64,000 bases of DNA, from assembly GCA_916610825.1 (NCBI GenBank), contig OU744448.1, positions 27,860,107-27,924,106 on the forward strand, written 5' to 3'. The number at the start of each line of letters is the position of its first letter. Position 1 is the stretch's first letter. The DNA comes from Haliclystus octoradiatus (lineage: Eukaryota > Cnidaria > Staurozoa > Stauromedusae > Haliclystidae). Positions 13,190-23,609 of this stretch are shown one piece after another. The notes below the pieces were generated by a model. The model ran no database searches. It had not been told where the DNA came from and saw only the letters and a program-made list of their open reading frames with translations. A program made the position numbers and the translations under genes.

Positions 13190-13463
13190 AAAGCCTGAGA
13201 AATTGGCAGATCGGATTTGCATTTGAAGAAAAGTGTGTGAAGCTTTTAGAGAGAGATCAGAAACAGTCGAAGTAGGTTTATGCAAAACTTATACAAAATC
13301 CCGGTACAAAATCTAGCCAACGAAATAAAAAATGTACCACAAATAGAAGTTCAAATAAGATTGTATATAACATTTCTGAATATGTAATTCACAATTCTAA
13401 TAGTTCTAAGAGTTCTAATTCACATACATCAAGATGCATAAAAAGATGAATTGATCATTATGA

Positions 13464-13536
13464 AGAAAACCGTCTGATGTCGCTGATAAGCGCTATATAT
13501 ATCGCTCGAAATTGAGAAACTCGGACAACACGGTCT
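13464..13536. repeat. Decayed copy of the ACTCAGAGTTTC/ACCGTCTGATG element
   Basis: AAACCGTCTGATG is followed by a GCGCTATATATATCGC hairpin, CGAAATTGAG and CGGACAACACGG. These occur in the same order as the right half of the foldback at 3053-3191. Confidence 0.4.
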
Positions 13537-13902
13537 CCTCTTTAACTTGACTTATTAGTATACGATATTTAATTGTTTACAGACATTGATTAATGCTATA
13601 TACAGTTGTATTTTGTAGATTGTAAATAAATCTAGCTAGTAATAAACAATATTTACTGCAAACAAATTTTAATCAAGTAAAAATTTTAAAGTTTACAATA
13701 ATATTATAATTACGCTTAAAATAAGAGGAATATTATGTAGACACCAAAGGTATTTATATCTACACAAAATAAGTTTTGAGACAAAAGCAAAATTCAAACT
13801 GTTTATAATTAAGCTGTTCAATCTGCCATGTACACCTGCAACTTCTAAATGTTGACTCTGGATACGTACGTGACTACGTGTTTATCTAGATATGATGAAA
13901 TT

Positions 13903-14300
13903 GGTCGTGGCTAGATCAGGGGTAACTCAAGGACATTTTTATGAATTTTTATTGCTTCTTTTAATTGTATTAAATTCTGTTTTCAATCGATTTTCAAAAT
14001 TGTTTTTGCATCTCGTACCTTAATATATTTACTACAAATCTGTCTTGTCTAAAATAAAAAAAATGAAAAACTTCTTGCAACAAATGTTAGTCAGCCAAAA
14101 AGTTTTATCACGAAGCTTAGTTTAAAAGTTGAGTAACTTTTTATTTTTCAATTATACATGGTAGATTTTTGGTAAATATACCAAGGTACCAAATGCAAAA
14201 AGAATTTTAAAAATCGGCTGAAAACCAAATTTAATACAAATAAAAGAATCCATAAAAAATCATAAAATGTCCTTGAGTTACCCCTGATCTAGCCACGACC
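13903..14300. mobile_element. 398-bp foldback element
   Basis: The left end GGTCGTGGCTAGATCAGGGG is an exact inverted copy of the right end. Complementarity continues inward for well over 100 bases (GGTAACTCAAGGACATTTT, then alternating diverged blocks). No ORF. No target duplication could be fixed because the outermost 14 bases are themselves part of the inverted arms. Confidence 0.65.
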
Positions 14301-17300
14301 GCTGGAATCTTATTCTTGGGATTATTATACGAGACTGTCTGAAATATGTGTATTTTAGCCTCTTTAAACCTTAAGCCTCTTTTCCCTTCATACCGATATT
14401 TAGTCGTTGAATGATTGAATTGACAGTATTATGTAGCAGTCTTCTGCCACCGTCAGACAGCTTCAATTTAGACGATTTTATAGACGTATATATAGACACA
14501 GTTCAACACTGTCTCGTTTATGTTTATGTTCTGGTAACAATTTATAGTATACTATCTTGGTCCATCATCGCTACATAAAATACATACCCTGATGTTTTTC
14601 CCAGAGTGAGCTGCCATAGTCAATACGACCAACGACAAAGTCGGGAGCCTCAAACATTTTATCCACAAACTCAGTGTTCCGTATAAGTCATTTGAGACTC
14701 TTGAGCACGGCCGAATGGAGCAAAAATTAAGTATGGTTTTTATAATTGTAAAATCATTAGTTGAGTTGGATGCAGGTGATAATTTTAGTTTAAGATCACA
14801 AAATAACTCTCGCATACATAATTTCTTAACACTACAATGCCCAATCCTCCAAAACAGGCATCGACAACATGCATATTTCACTACTACGAACTTAGCAGAT
14901 CATAGAACTAGCTCCAGATTAGATGTGGATACTGTGACACGTATGTATGCAATATGTATGTATATGACGTCACGTAATGATATGTATCTTTGTAGAACAA
15001 TATTTAGACTTGTACATCCAGGTACAGGGAGGTGGGAATCAACTTTGGACAATGGGTGAGCTATAGACTTGAGGGGACATTTTCCAAAAAATTCATCGAC
15101 ACGTTCGGAAAATGCTTCACCACGACGGTTCAACTGTAATTATCGAAACACTCCGAATGCTATTTCATTTACTTTATTACCGAACCATATGATCATAGCA
15201 TAATAATTCCACAAGGTAAACAGCCGTTGGTAAAATCATGGAGTACTGGGACATGTGGAACTTGTCTAAAAGATCACAATAACCATTATATTTTACAGAA
15301 CAAGAGGAATAAGGATGGATTCTAGAAGTATACATGTTATGTCACCTTCCCCACTGCCCCCGCTTCTCCGGCGTTCCTTTACCGCAGGGATGAAACATGA
15401 CTTTCGCATAGCACACTTTTTTGCAAATGCATATATATATATAGCTATAAAAGCTATAGTGTATTTATTATGTATTGGTTCCCTTGAAGTTTCGCAGGTA
15501 GTATAACATAATATTACATACTAACTTTATTGCTTCTATCATTAAACACTAGTAAAATAAACCAAAATAAGCCGTATATTAAATATATATTTTAATTCGT
15601 AATATAATTGTAAATAGAATAAACGATAAACATTTTAATAAATCGATGTCTTTGATGTCAGTATTGATTTCGCATCGATTTGACAAAATTTCTTTCACAT
15701 TGATCTCGCTGCACGTCACTGATTGCTGATTGCTATAGAATGATCCAGCAAGGCCTTCCCCAATCTATTACTAATAAGCTAGGATGGCCTCTGTTTTGGG
15801 GTACACGCTGTGTCCAGGGCTCATCTGGTAGGGGGTAAATTCTCAAGAAAGTACTTTCAGGAAATTACCGTAAACACTGGTACAAATTGCAAGAAAGGTA
15901 AGGTGAATAGCCTGCGATAATCATAAGGATTCATATGGCTGTGCGCTGTGCCCTTCTGTGACCCAACTAAGGAATACCGAGAATCTTCTTTTCTGTCGGA
16001 TCCTGTACCCTGTGCCCAACCCTGTGTCCAGTAAAAATTGCGATAACGATGATCAGTTCTACAACAGTGCATATTCGGGTAAAGAGGGTCGCAAAGAGCT
16101 ATTTTTGTGAACCTATATTTACATATCGTAATTTGTCATCATCGTGATTTTGAATTCACATTTCTCATGATTCGTGAGGGAGTTAGCCCCTGTCTGTAAC
16201 CCGTGAAAAGCATAGACAGTTTCCAACTCCTTATTTGCGGTACCATTGCATACTAGATGGCATTAGAATGTATGGGAATGAAGCCAAGGAAATGTTTGGA
16301 ATAGATCAAAAATTCAACAAATCTCGGCACTGCGCATATATATACGTATCATCGGCAATAAACGTATTTTTTAATAATAGTGAAATCAAGCGAATGCTCT
16401 CTAGTATACTAAAAGTTTCTTAAATTTTGAAGGATTTCATTAGTACAAAATGTTTTCTGATAAGTTTTTTAATATTTAGATCTGTCCTAGAGGCAAAAAT
16501 TTAAAGCATGATTATTAAAGAACAAAGGTTTTTCGATTTGGAAAAAAAGAAGTTTCTTAAATAATTTCGAAGTAATGTAGTACCAAGAAAGTTTTAGTAC
16601 TAATGGTTTCATATTAAAAAAATTACGTGTACTCATACATTAGTTACATAGTTTCATTGTTCGCTATTTGAGATCATCTCATTTTCTAGTCCGTGATTCG
16701 TCTTGGAACCCCTCTAAGCTCTACGCATCCTTTGCATAATCACTCAAGCCTGCCGAGCATAGTTAGTTTGCTTCTCAAATTCTCCTGGAAGTAAAAACTC
16801 AGCATGAATAATCTTGAAAATGCACTTATGGATTACTTATGGATAAATTCCTATTATCTTGAGTTGTACTTGAACAATATAAATATATCCACCCACAATC
16901 CATCCACTCCTATAAGTAAATAGTACATATCAAATTCCGATTCCGAAACAAAATGTAGCAAAGTTAATTAACATACTTGTCTTAATTATGTCCATAATTG
17001 CTAGCATTTGTGAAATTGAAAGTTAATCATTACATTATCTTTTGAATATACCAAGGCAAATTATTTTGTCTGGACATAAATATATCAAATCGTGAGAAAG
17101 TAGCTGGATTGATTGAGTTAATACTAATTTTATTGTTTTGTGAGATTTTTGGGCAGCGCGGAAAGTTGTTATCGGCTGTCTCTTTTTGATGGTTCACTCA
17201 GGCGTGACAGGTGTAAAGTGTCTCACAAACTGCGGAAAATTTTGATTTGTAGCGCTCTACCTTTCTGCTGTATCCAGAGAGCGCTCACGTTTGTGAATAT

Positions 17301-17312
17301 TCTAGTCAATAT
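14301..17312. other. Intergenic stretch, no gene recognised
   Basis: Nothing recognisable. Short ORFs at 14715-15059 (+), 14900-15133 (-) and 15857-16072 (-) overlap one another or lack similarity and splice context. The last 200 bases become less AT-rich and include GAGCGCTCACG-type sequence just before the TATA-like box. Confidence 0.45.
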
Positions 17313-17321
17313 TATATAAAG
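17313..17321 (+). promoter_or_regulatory. TATA-like box left of the transposon
   Basis: TATATAAAG sits 30 bases before the 9-bp target site of the 6-kb transposon. If it once drove the channel gene that now starts at 23610, the insertion fell near the transcription start. The match to the consensus is seen; promoter function is inference. Confidence 0.3.
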
Positions 17322-17630
17322 ATTCACAAGGTTTCACTGATACTTTCTCATATTACGCGGGTAAACGGAAAATTCAACTCGCGTCAGCTCTATTTAGTAT
17401 CCAGTCTACTTTTTCAATAGTACGAGCGCGGTTACGTTTCCACGTAATGTTGCTTTTGCGTCTATCGTCAACTTAATCGCATTCAGTAATGGCGTTTGTC
17501 TCGTAGTTTAGTAACTGCAAGCGTGCTGCAGCATATAAGCTTTCACGATTGCCTTGACTTCATTGCTCATCAAAATTATAAGGGGAATATGTAGGATAAC
17601 ATATTTTGCGAGGCAAGCGCAATAATGTAT

Positions 17631-18342
17631 GCATCCAGAGCGATGATGTTAGCTGTTATGTTGATATGTTTTTATGAAGCTGATACAAGTTGAATTGAGG
17701 CTGACACGAGTTGATAGTATAGAAATATAAAAAAGAACAGAAGTAGTTTGTTGTTTATGCTTACGATATACCAAGAAAACCCATCAAAGTCTTACAGCAT
17801 CATTTTATATCAGTTTGGATCATTTATGCCCTATAAGAAAGCATCCAGAGCGATGAAATTGGCTGTTATTTTGATATGTTTTTATGAAGCTGATACAAGT
17901 TGAATTGAGGCTGACACGAGTTGATAGTATAGAAATATAAAAAAGAACAGAAGTAGTTTGTTGTTTATGCTTACGATATACCAAGAAAACCCATCAAAGT
18001 CTTACAGCATCATTTTATATCAGTTTGGATCATTTATGCCCTATAAGAAAGCATCCAGAACGATGAAATTGGCTGCTATTTTGATATGTTTTTATGAAGC
18101 TGATACAAGTTGAATTGATGCTGACACGAGTTGATAGTATAGAAATATAAAAAAGAACCGAAGTAGTTTGTTGTTTATGCTTACGATATACCAAGAAAAC
18201 CCATCAAAGTCTCACAGCATCATTTTATATCAGTTTGGATCATTTATGCCCTATAAGAAAGCATCCAGAGCGATGAAATTGGCTGTTATTTTGATATGTT
18301 TTTATGAAGCTGATACAAGTTGTTAAGGCTGACACGAGTTGA
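17631..18342. repeat. 210-bp tandem array, 3.4 copies
   Basis: Units start GCATCCAGAGCGATG(A) at 17631, 17841, 18051 and 18261, exactly 210 bases apart and nearly identical. The fourth is cut short after about 80 bases. Each full unit contains GCTGATACAAGTTGA and, 25 bases on, GCTGACACGAGTTGA. Both resemble the GCTGACGCGAGTTGA of the transposon termini, so the array is probably a subterminal part of the element. Confidence 0.9.
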
Positions 18343-18788
18343 GTCATTTTGAATAAACATGCCGAAGAATTGCAAAACAAAAATCCCCAAAAAAATTCGC
18401 GAAAAGTTTAGATGATGTTCCTTTACTGTTCAGTAATAATAATAACCGTAATAATATCTTCACGTATAACGTAAATTATGAAAAAATTGAATTGTTTCTT
18501 CCGTTCTCAACCAAAGTCTTGACTTTTAAATCAAACCATAGATCAAACGTCCCACGCATAGAAATCTATGTTTTTTGGCGGGAAATATGATTCAAATCAC
18601 ACGTGTCGTCAGAAGAGATCAATCCTTTTATTGTTCGTTTTAACATGGATCACGGATTTTGATTAATAATTTGAAATGGATCAATCCAGTAATAGCATCA
18701 GTTGAAAAATTGGAAGAAGATGAAGTCAGTACTCTGGAACTGGAACGTAATCCCATCATAATAGAATCTGGTCAAATAGAACAAACCA

Positions 18789-19231
18789 CGTATTAAACCT
18801 CAAGCAGCATGGGAATCTCTGTCTTCAAGACAAGATACCAAGTCAAGCGGGACAGCGATAGACCTAGATGCAGCTGAAAACTTTATCAGGCATTTCAGCT
18901 TGGCAACAACAACAACTTTTGTAGTGTGGAATACTGCTAGAAGGGTTTTGGAAAAACAGGTATGACAATTAAACAACTGTAAAAATGCAAACAACACAAC
19001 TACTTTGGGAATGTCTTGTTACTTGTGAGGAATCATCTCAATTAAGGAATTTCTTACATCTCAGAACTATCTGATGTGAAAATTCATATTATGTAGAACA
19101 ATGACGTACCGTATATAGCTTTGAATCGGAAGGTGTATGTCTGCCAGCATGGGAAATCACAGCCCAAACCAAAAGTTTGCAAAGTAAGCAGTCAGTCATA
19201 CACAGATCCATCTCTGCAGCATACAAATTAA
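18789..19231 (+). pseudogene. Transposase-like remnant (two exon-like blocks)
   Basis: Block 1, 18789-18959, is open for 57 codons to a GTATG donor and includes AENFIRHFSLATTTTFVVWN and ARRVLEKQ. Block 2 starts after an acceptor at 19095-19096 and reads KVYVCQHGKSQPKPKVCK before a stop at 19229-19231. A short hydrophobic/aromatic stretch followed by a VY-C-x-HG-type zinc-like motif resembles the N-terminal region of Mutator-like transposases. The assignment rests on pattern resemblance plus the element's ends. Downstream codons continue only with frame changes and stops. The catalytic domain was not found. Confidence 0.4.
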
Positions 19232-19877
19232 ATATGAAATACAGTAGTAAGAAGACTACTTGCAAGGGATGAATCTCAAAAAGTTTTTGTATTTTCCCAA
19301 TTTTGCCACCTCTGTACATCAACCACCTGTCTATTGCAGCCATGACAATGCTGTACCCATGTACCATGTGACTTGATGTACTCATTGAATTATCCTTTAA
19401 AAGTGTATTGTCTAAACAGGAAATGTCAAGAACCCTTCATAAGATTTATTCTAATAACATACTTGTAATGGTAATTCCTGCTACCATGGAATCCATAAAC
19501 AGCTAGTTAATCAATATATTGAGCTAAAGGAACACTTTCGTCATTCTTTTACAAGTGGAAATAATGGAATGGCCTCTCTATTAACGGGACTTGGGGAATT
19601 TTTTATGAGAACAGCCCTTGAAAAAATCCTGAAACGGGCAAACGGCCCCTGAAAAAATTGGGAAACAAAACAACAACACAATCTAAAAATGATGTCAATT
19701 TTCTGAAGGGCAACAAAGAATTGTAACTTTGAAAACTATGACCTCCAAACATTTATAACTGTACCATAGAATTTCATTTCAAATATTATATCTAGCTATT
19801 ATTTCAAATACAAGTGAATATGAACAAAAAATATATATTAGTCGAATGATAATTTGTAGCAAGTGATGCATTTGAAA

Positions 19878-20813
19878 TACTGTTTGGTGATACTGATGAT
19901 TTCCCGACAGCTTGTGGCGTACTACAGGGTGACACATTGTACCCTTTTTTATTTACACTATTTATTGATTATGTTTTTCGTATTTCATGTCCTGGCTCTT
20001 CCGGTTTTACCCTTGATCGTCGTAGGTCTTCACGTCGTCAAGAGTGCAGCGTATCGGACCTCTCATTCGTTGACGATATTGCTATCTTAACAAATAGCAT
20101 ATCTGATGCACAACAGCTTCTTGATGAAGTTGAACGGGTTGGTAAAACGGTAGGCTTGACAATTAACACGACTAAGACGAAATTTATTGCTTTAGGCATA
20201 AAACAGGCACACCTTGCAACATCTAATGGTGACATAGAACGTGTAGATTCGTTCAAGTACCTAGGTTCTGTACTTCCATCTTCTTCAGATGATTTAACAC
20301 AACGTAGAGGCCAGGCTTGGGCAGCCATTAGAGGTCTGAATAAATTCTGGGCGTCCGATGTCAACACTGACGTTAAGTTAAGACTGTTCAGACACACGAT
20401 AGAACCTGTTCTATTATATGCATCTGAAACGTGGGTTCTATCAACCTCACTATTGACCCGACTTGACTCTGCTTATGACGCTAGGAGTACATTGGCCCAA
20501 CTTACTGTCTACTGCTAAACTTAGAAAACTTTCCCCTTCTGCCTCTGCTATTGCTCACCAACGTCAGATGTCTTTTTTAGGTCACATCGAAAGATCAAAG
20601 ACGTATGCCCCTCAACCGCTGCATGACATCCTTCATTGGCAACCAAAGGAGATGCTTCGACGGGGCTATGGTAGAGTAGTATCTTTTCATAATGTTTTGT
20701 ATTGTGAATTGTGTTATTTAAAAGTTTCTTTGTCAGCCATGTCTGACCGTGTTTTGTGGCGTTCTTTGTGTAGCAAATATGTAAGGCGTAAGAGGGACGG
20801 CACATTCCTATAA
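19878..20813 (+). pseudogene. LINE reverse transcriptase, C-terminal fragment, frameshifted
   Basis: The fragment opens within the RT palm (GVLQGDTLYPFLFTLF). It continues to the catalytic FVDDIAIL block, the VGLTINTTKTKF block and a YLGSVLP block, then LLYASETWVLS. Around 20480 the frame shifts: the downstream frame carries the conserved RQMSFLGHIER segment and MSDRVLWRSLC before TAA-type termination near 20813. Residues upstream of the RT fingers and the endonuclease are absent. The clade is not determined. Confidence 0.8.
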
Positions 20814-20827
20814 TGTGACTGTCTATA

Positions 20828-20853
20828 CTACTACTACTACTACTACTACTACT
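20828..20853 (+). repeat. (TAC)n microsatellite, LINE 3' tail
   Basis: About nine TAC/ACT trinucleotides run directly into the 3' target duplication, as expected for the tail of a microsatellite-ending LINE. Confidence 0.75.
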
Positions 20854-21534
20854 ATGCATTTGAAACATGACACACTCCATTTAATAATGATCAAATATAA
20901 GCAGCAAATATTATATAGTAAATAATCTTATAATCAATAGTTGTATATCATAAACTTAGAACAGACCCAACTAATGACACACATAATAATCTAGAATACA
21001 CCATAGGGGAAACCACATCTGGAGGCTACGCAGTTGACTTCTCCTGAAATTCGAAAATTTGCAACATTAATCTATCCACACTAACCAAGAATAATTTACA
21101 TAAAAAATTGTCCCAACAAGGATGTCGAGAGTGGATAAATAGAATAAGTAGAAACAACAGATAGCCTCCAGGGGTCATTTGAAAATGTACTGCTGCTTAC
21201 AGGGAGGGCCAAATTTTGCCAGAAAGCTTGAATATAACACTATGTTAACAATGAAACAATCAATTGTCATTTGCAGATGTGAAGACCTGAATCTGAAGCT
21301 TTCCAGCGAGGTGTAAATTTGCTCAACTGCATTACAGGTATCAGAAATCCATTCAACATGAGTCGCATACATGTATTATCGATGCGTGAAAGGAAGGTAC
21401 TACATTATCAAGTTGAATTTGTAATAATCTCTCACAGGAGTAACTATTTGGTCTGTTTATGTTTCTTGTGGCATGTGCGACGTGTGATGTGTAGAATGTA
21501 CAGATCATCAACTTAGTTATGTCTTTTTTGATAG

Positions 21535-21660
21535 CTAATTGAAATGGATGATGGTCGCCTCAATGACAACATTTTTAATGCATGCTGAAAGATGCTGCAA
21601 GATTGATACCAATCTGATAATGGCTTCCAAGACTTACTTTTGCAAAGAAAAATCCTTTAA
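21535..21660 (+). pseudogene. Possible Ulp1-like protease remnant inside the transposon
   Basis: After an acceptor at 21533-21534 the frame reads LIEMDDGRLNDNIFNAC, then a TGA (21586-21588), KMLQD, a second TGA (21604-21606), and YQSDNGFQDLL. The LND-IxxAC-KxLQ / GFQD pattern recalls the start of the Ulp1/SENP-type domains carried by some transposons. Too short to be sure. Confidence 0.2.
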
Positions 21661-23031
21661 ACCAAAAAAAATGGGCAACAGCAACAACTGGCATGGAAGG
21701 AAAGTCAATAATAAAACTTAACGATACATTTCATGAAAAAATCCAGCGCTCTCTCTATAAATTCCGTCAGAACTTTTGAAAGAACTTGAAGTATGATTAC
21801 AACCAAAATATGATGTTGTTCAATATCTAATGAAAAGTCTCATCTCATGTAGCGGGAAACAATAGGTTGCAGGAGTCAAGTTTAAACGTTTTGAGGGTGT
21901 ATTTAAAAGCATAAATGATGAATTAGGCCTACTTCTTCTTGCATTTAGTTTTATGTGAAATATCATAGCCTTCCGGTAATTGCTCTTATAAATAAGAAAT
22001 GTGAATTTTCTGCTGGGGTTTGGCTTATGAATCATAAAAAATATCAATTTTTATCCGCTTTTGGATGTAAATAGTGTAGGATGTAAATTCAATGTGAAAT
22101 AACAAGCGGTCATCAATAAACCAGATTGCAGAGAAGGGTGATTGCACCCCTGAGAAGAAAGAGTGTTCCCTGGAAATGTTTTGGGGCAACAGAATACTAA
22201 CGTTTCACTAATAATTTGCAGACGATTGCTGGTGAGATTTCGTTATTGGAGATTTCGGAAATTACATCACAAGCGTATAATTGCGGGTACAAGGTGGAGG
22301 GGTACCAATCATCACAGTAGGCCTACAGATGTATCTTTAAATCGTCCCTGAAAAGGTTTGGCACTGGAGGCACACTAAGAGTAACAAAAGCTCTACAATC
22401 TATCTCAATCAATTTTAATCAGCAATTTTAAAGAATCTGTTGCCTTGCTTGCTCAAACCACAACAACAAAAGCAGAGACTAGTGAGAAGAGGGGGAATCT
22501 TTGCAAGTAGCCTGGCGTACATGAAAGGTAGGTGGGTTATTTGAAAGTGTACTGCTGAATACAGGGAGGGTCCAGTCTGACTCTGACTCTCTGAGTACTT
22601 CATGGATGGCCCTTAAACGTGTGATACTGTGTTATATTAAATTGGTTTTACTATTATATTTACGTAGTTTCCGAGAGTAATGACTTTTTAAGAAGCAAAA
22701 TTGATCTTAAGCTCAAATGTCTCTGCTCTTTGGAAAAATAATTAATTCAAACTTGAAGGCTCTGGATAAATGATGATGTATCATGTTCTTACGATGATGT
22801 TTTCTTAACAAAGCTTGTGAATTTCGCCTAACCCTTAGAAAATTATAATAGGCCTATGCTTGTTGTGTGAAGTGATGTGTGCGACCATAAAATCGCACAA
22901 ACATCTTCGCAATATTACCCACATACAAATCAACTAACTAACTGACTCAAAGGTATTGCTTATTTTGCTATTGAGGCAAAATGGGGAATTAGAATATGAA
23001 GAAATCAACGCCAATAACGAAGAAAAGAATC

Positions 23032-23075
23032 TCAACTCGCGCTAGGCTCACATGTCAACTCGTGTCAGTTCGAAT
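23032..23075. repeat. Right subterminal copies of the TCAACTCG motif
   Basis: TCAACTCGCGCTAGGCT (from 23032) and TCAACTCGTGTCAGTTCG (from 23055) match the core of the terminal repeats. They face opposite to the right terminus, mirroring the arrangement at the left end. Confidence 0.55.
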
Positions 23076-23609
23076 TCAGACAAACTCACTTGAATATTTT
23101 CACTTATCCATCTCATCTCAGTTAAATATATCTTCTTCATAAAAATAAATACTTTGTTGCATATAAAGCTGTACTGATTCCATCATTTCAAACAATTTTA
23201 CATTGTGTTTCCAACAATTTCACTCTAACAAAATCTGGAAACTGCAAAGTTTAAACCGCCATCGCCATCATTAAAAGCTCAATATGAAGTTATGAACGTC
23301 AACTAAAACGCCAAGTAGCTTTACGCAGAAAACGCAGCCGCGTCGATGGCATTGAAAAAGTAGACTGGATACTAAATAGAGCTGACGCGAGTTGAATTTT
23401 CCGTTTACCTATTACGCGTGACAGTGAAGTTAAGCCTGATAAAGTAACGTTTGCTTTTGGACCTGAACTTTTGCAGCCACAGCCCTACCGCAGAAGTCTA
23501 CGAAAAGTGTTTTGCTTTGTTATTTTTTGGAGGATGGCGTATTGAGATTCTTAGCAAATGAATGAATGGTTGTGTTGAGTATTAAATATTTTATCTCAAT
23601 TTTTGTAAA

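Larger units (their letters stand above)
19866..20865 (+). mobile_element. 5'-truncated LINE (non-LTR) insertion nested in the transposon
   Basis: The insert 19878-20853 is bounded by the 12-bp duplication ATGCATTTGAAA (19866-19877 and 20854-20865). It ends in a (TAC)n tail at about 20828-20853. Truncation at the 5' end, a simple-sequence 3' tail and a 12-bp duplication fit target-primed reverse transcription. It carries only the C-terminal part of the reverse-transcriptase ORF. Confidence 0.85.
17351..23418. mobile_element. 6.05-kb Mutator-like DNA transposon with 9-bp target duplication
   Basis: Bases 17360-17418 and 23351-23409 are perfect 59-bp inverted repeats starting GGTAAACGGAAAATTCAACT. 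Weaker similarity continues another ~45 bases inward (GCGCGGTTACG against GACGCGGCTGCG). The element is flanked by the identical 9-mer TATTACGCG at 17351-17359 and 23410-23418. Long inverted termini with 9-bp duplications are the hallmark of Mutator-like elements (MULE/Rehavkus). The interior has a 210-bp tandem array, transposase-like exon remnants with stops and frameshifts, and a later LINE insertion. It is therefore non-autonomous now, but its intact ends suggest recent mobility. Confidence 0.85.

Noticed and set aside
14580..14690. Minus-strand exon-like stretch (FEAPDFVVGRIDYGSSLWEK) before a GTATGT donor
   Set aside because: An in-frame TGA lies just upstream with no acceptor after it. 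No family is recognised and no neighbouring exons are found.
15857..16072. Minus-strand 71-codon ORF rich in Arg and His
   Set aside because: No similarity, no hydrophobic or repeat structure and no splice context; expected by chance in this length of sequence.
19089..19385. 98-codon minus-strand ORF in the transposon
   Set aside because: It overlaps the plus-strand transposase-like block, which has the better pattern and splice signals.
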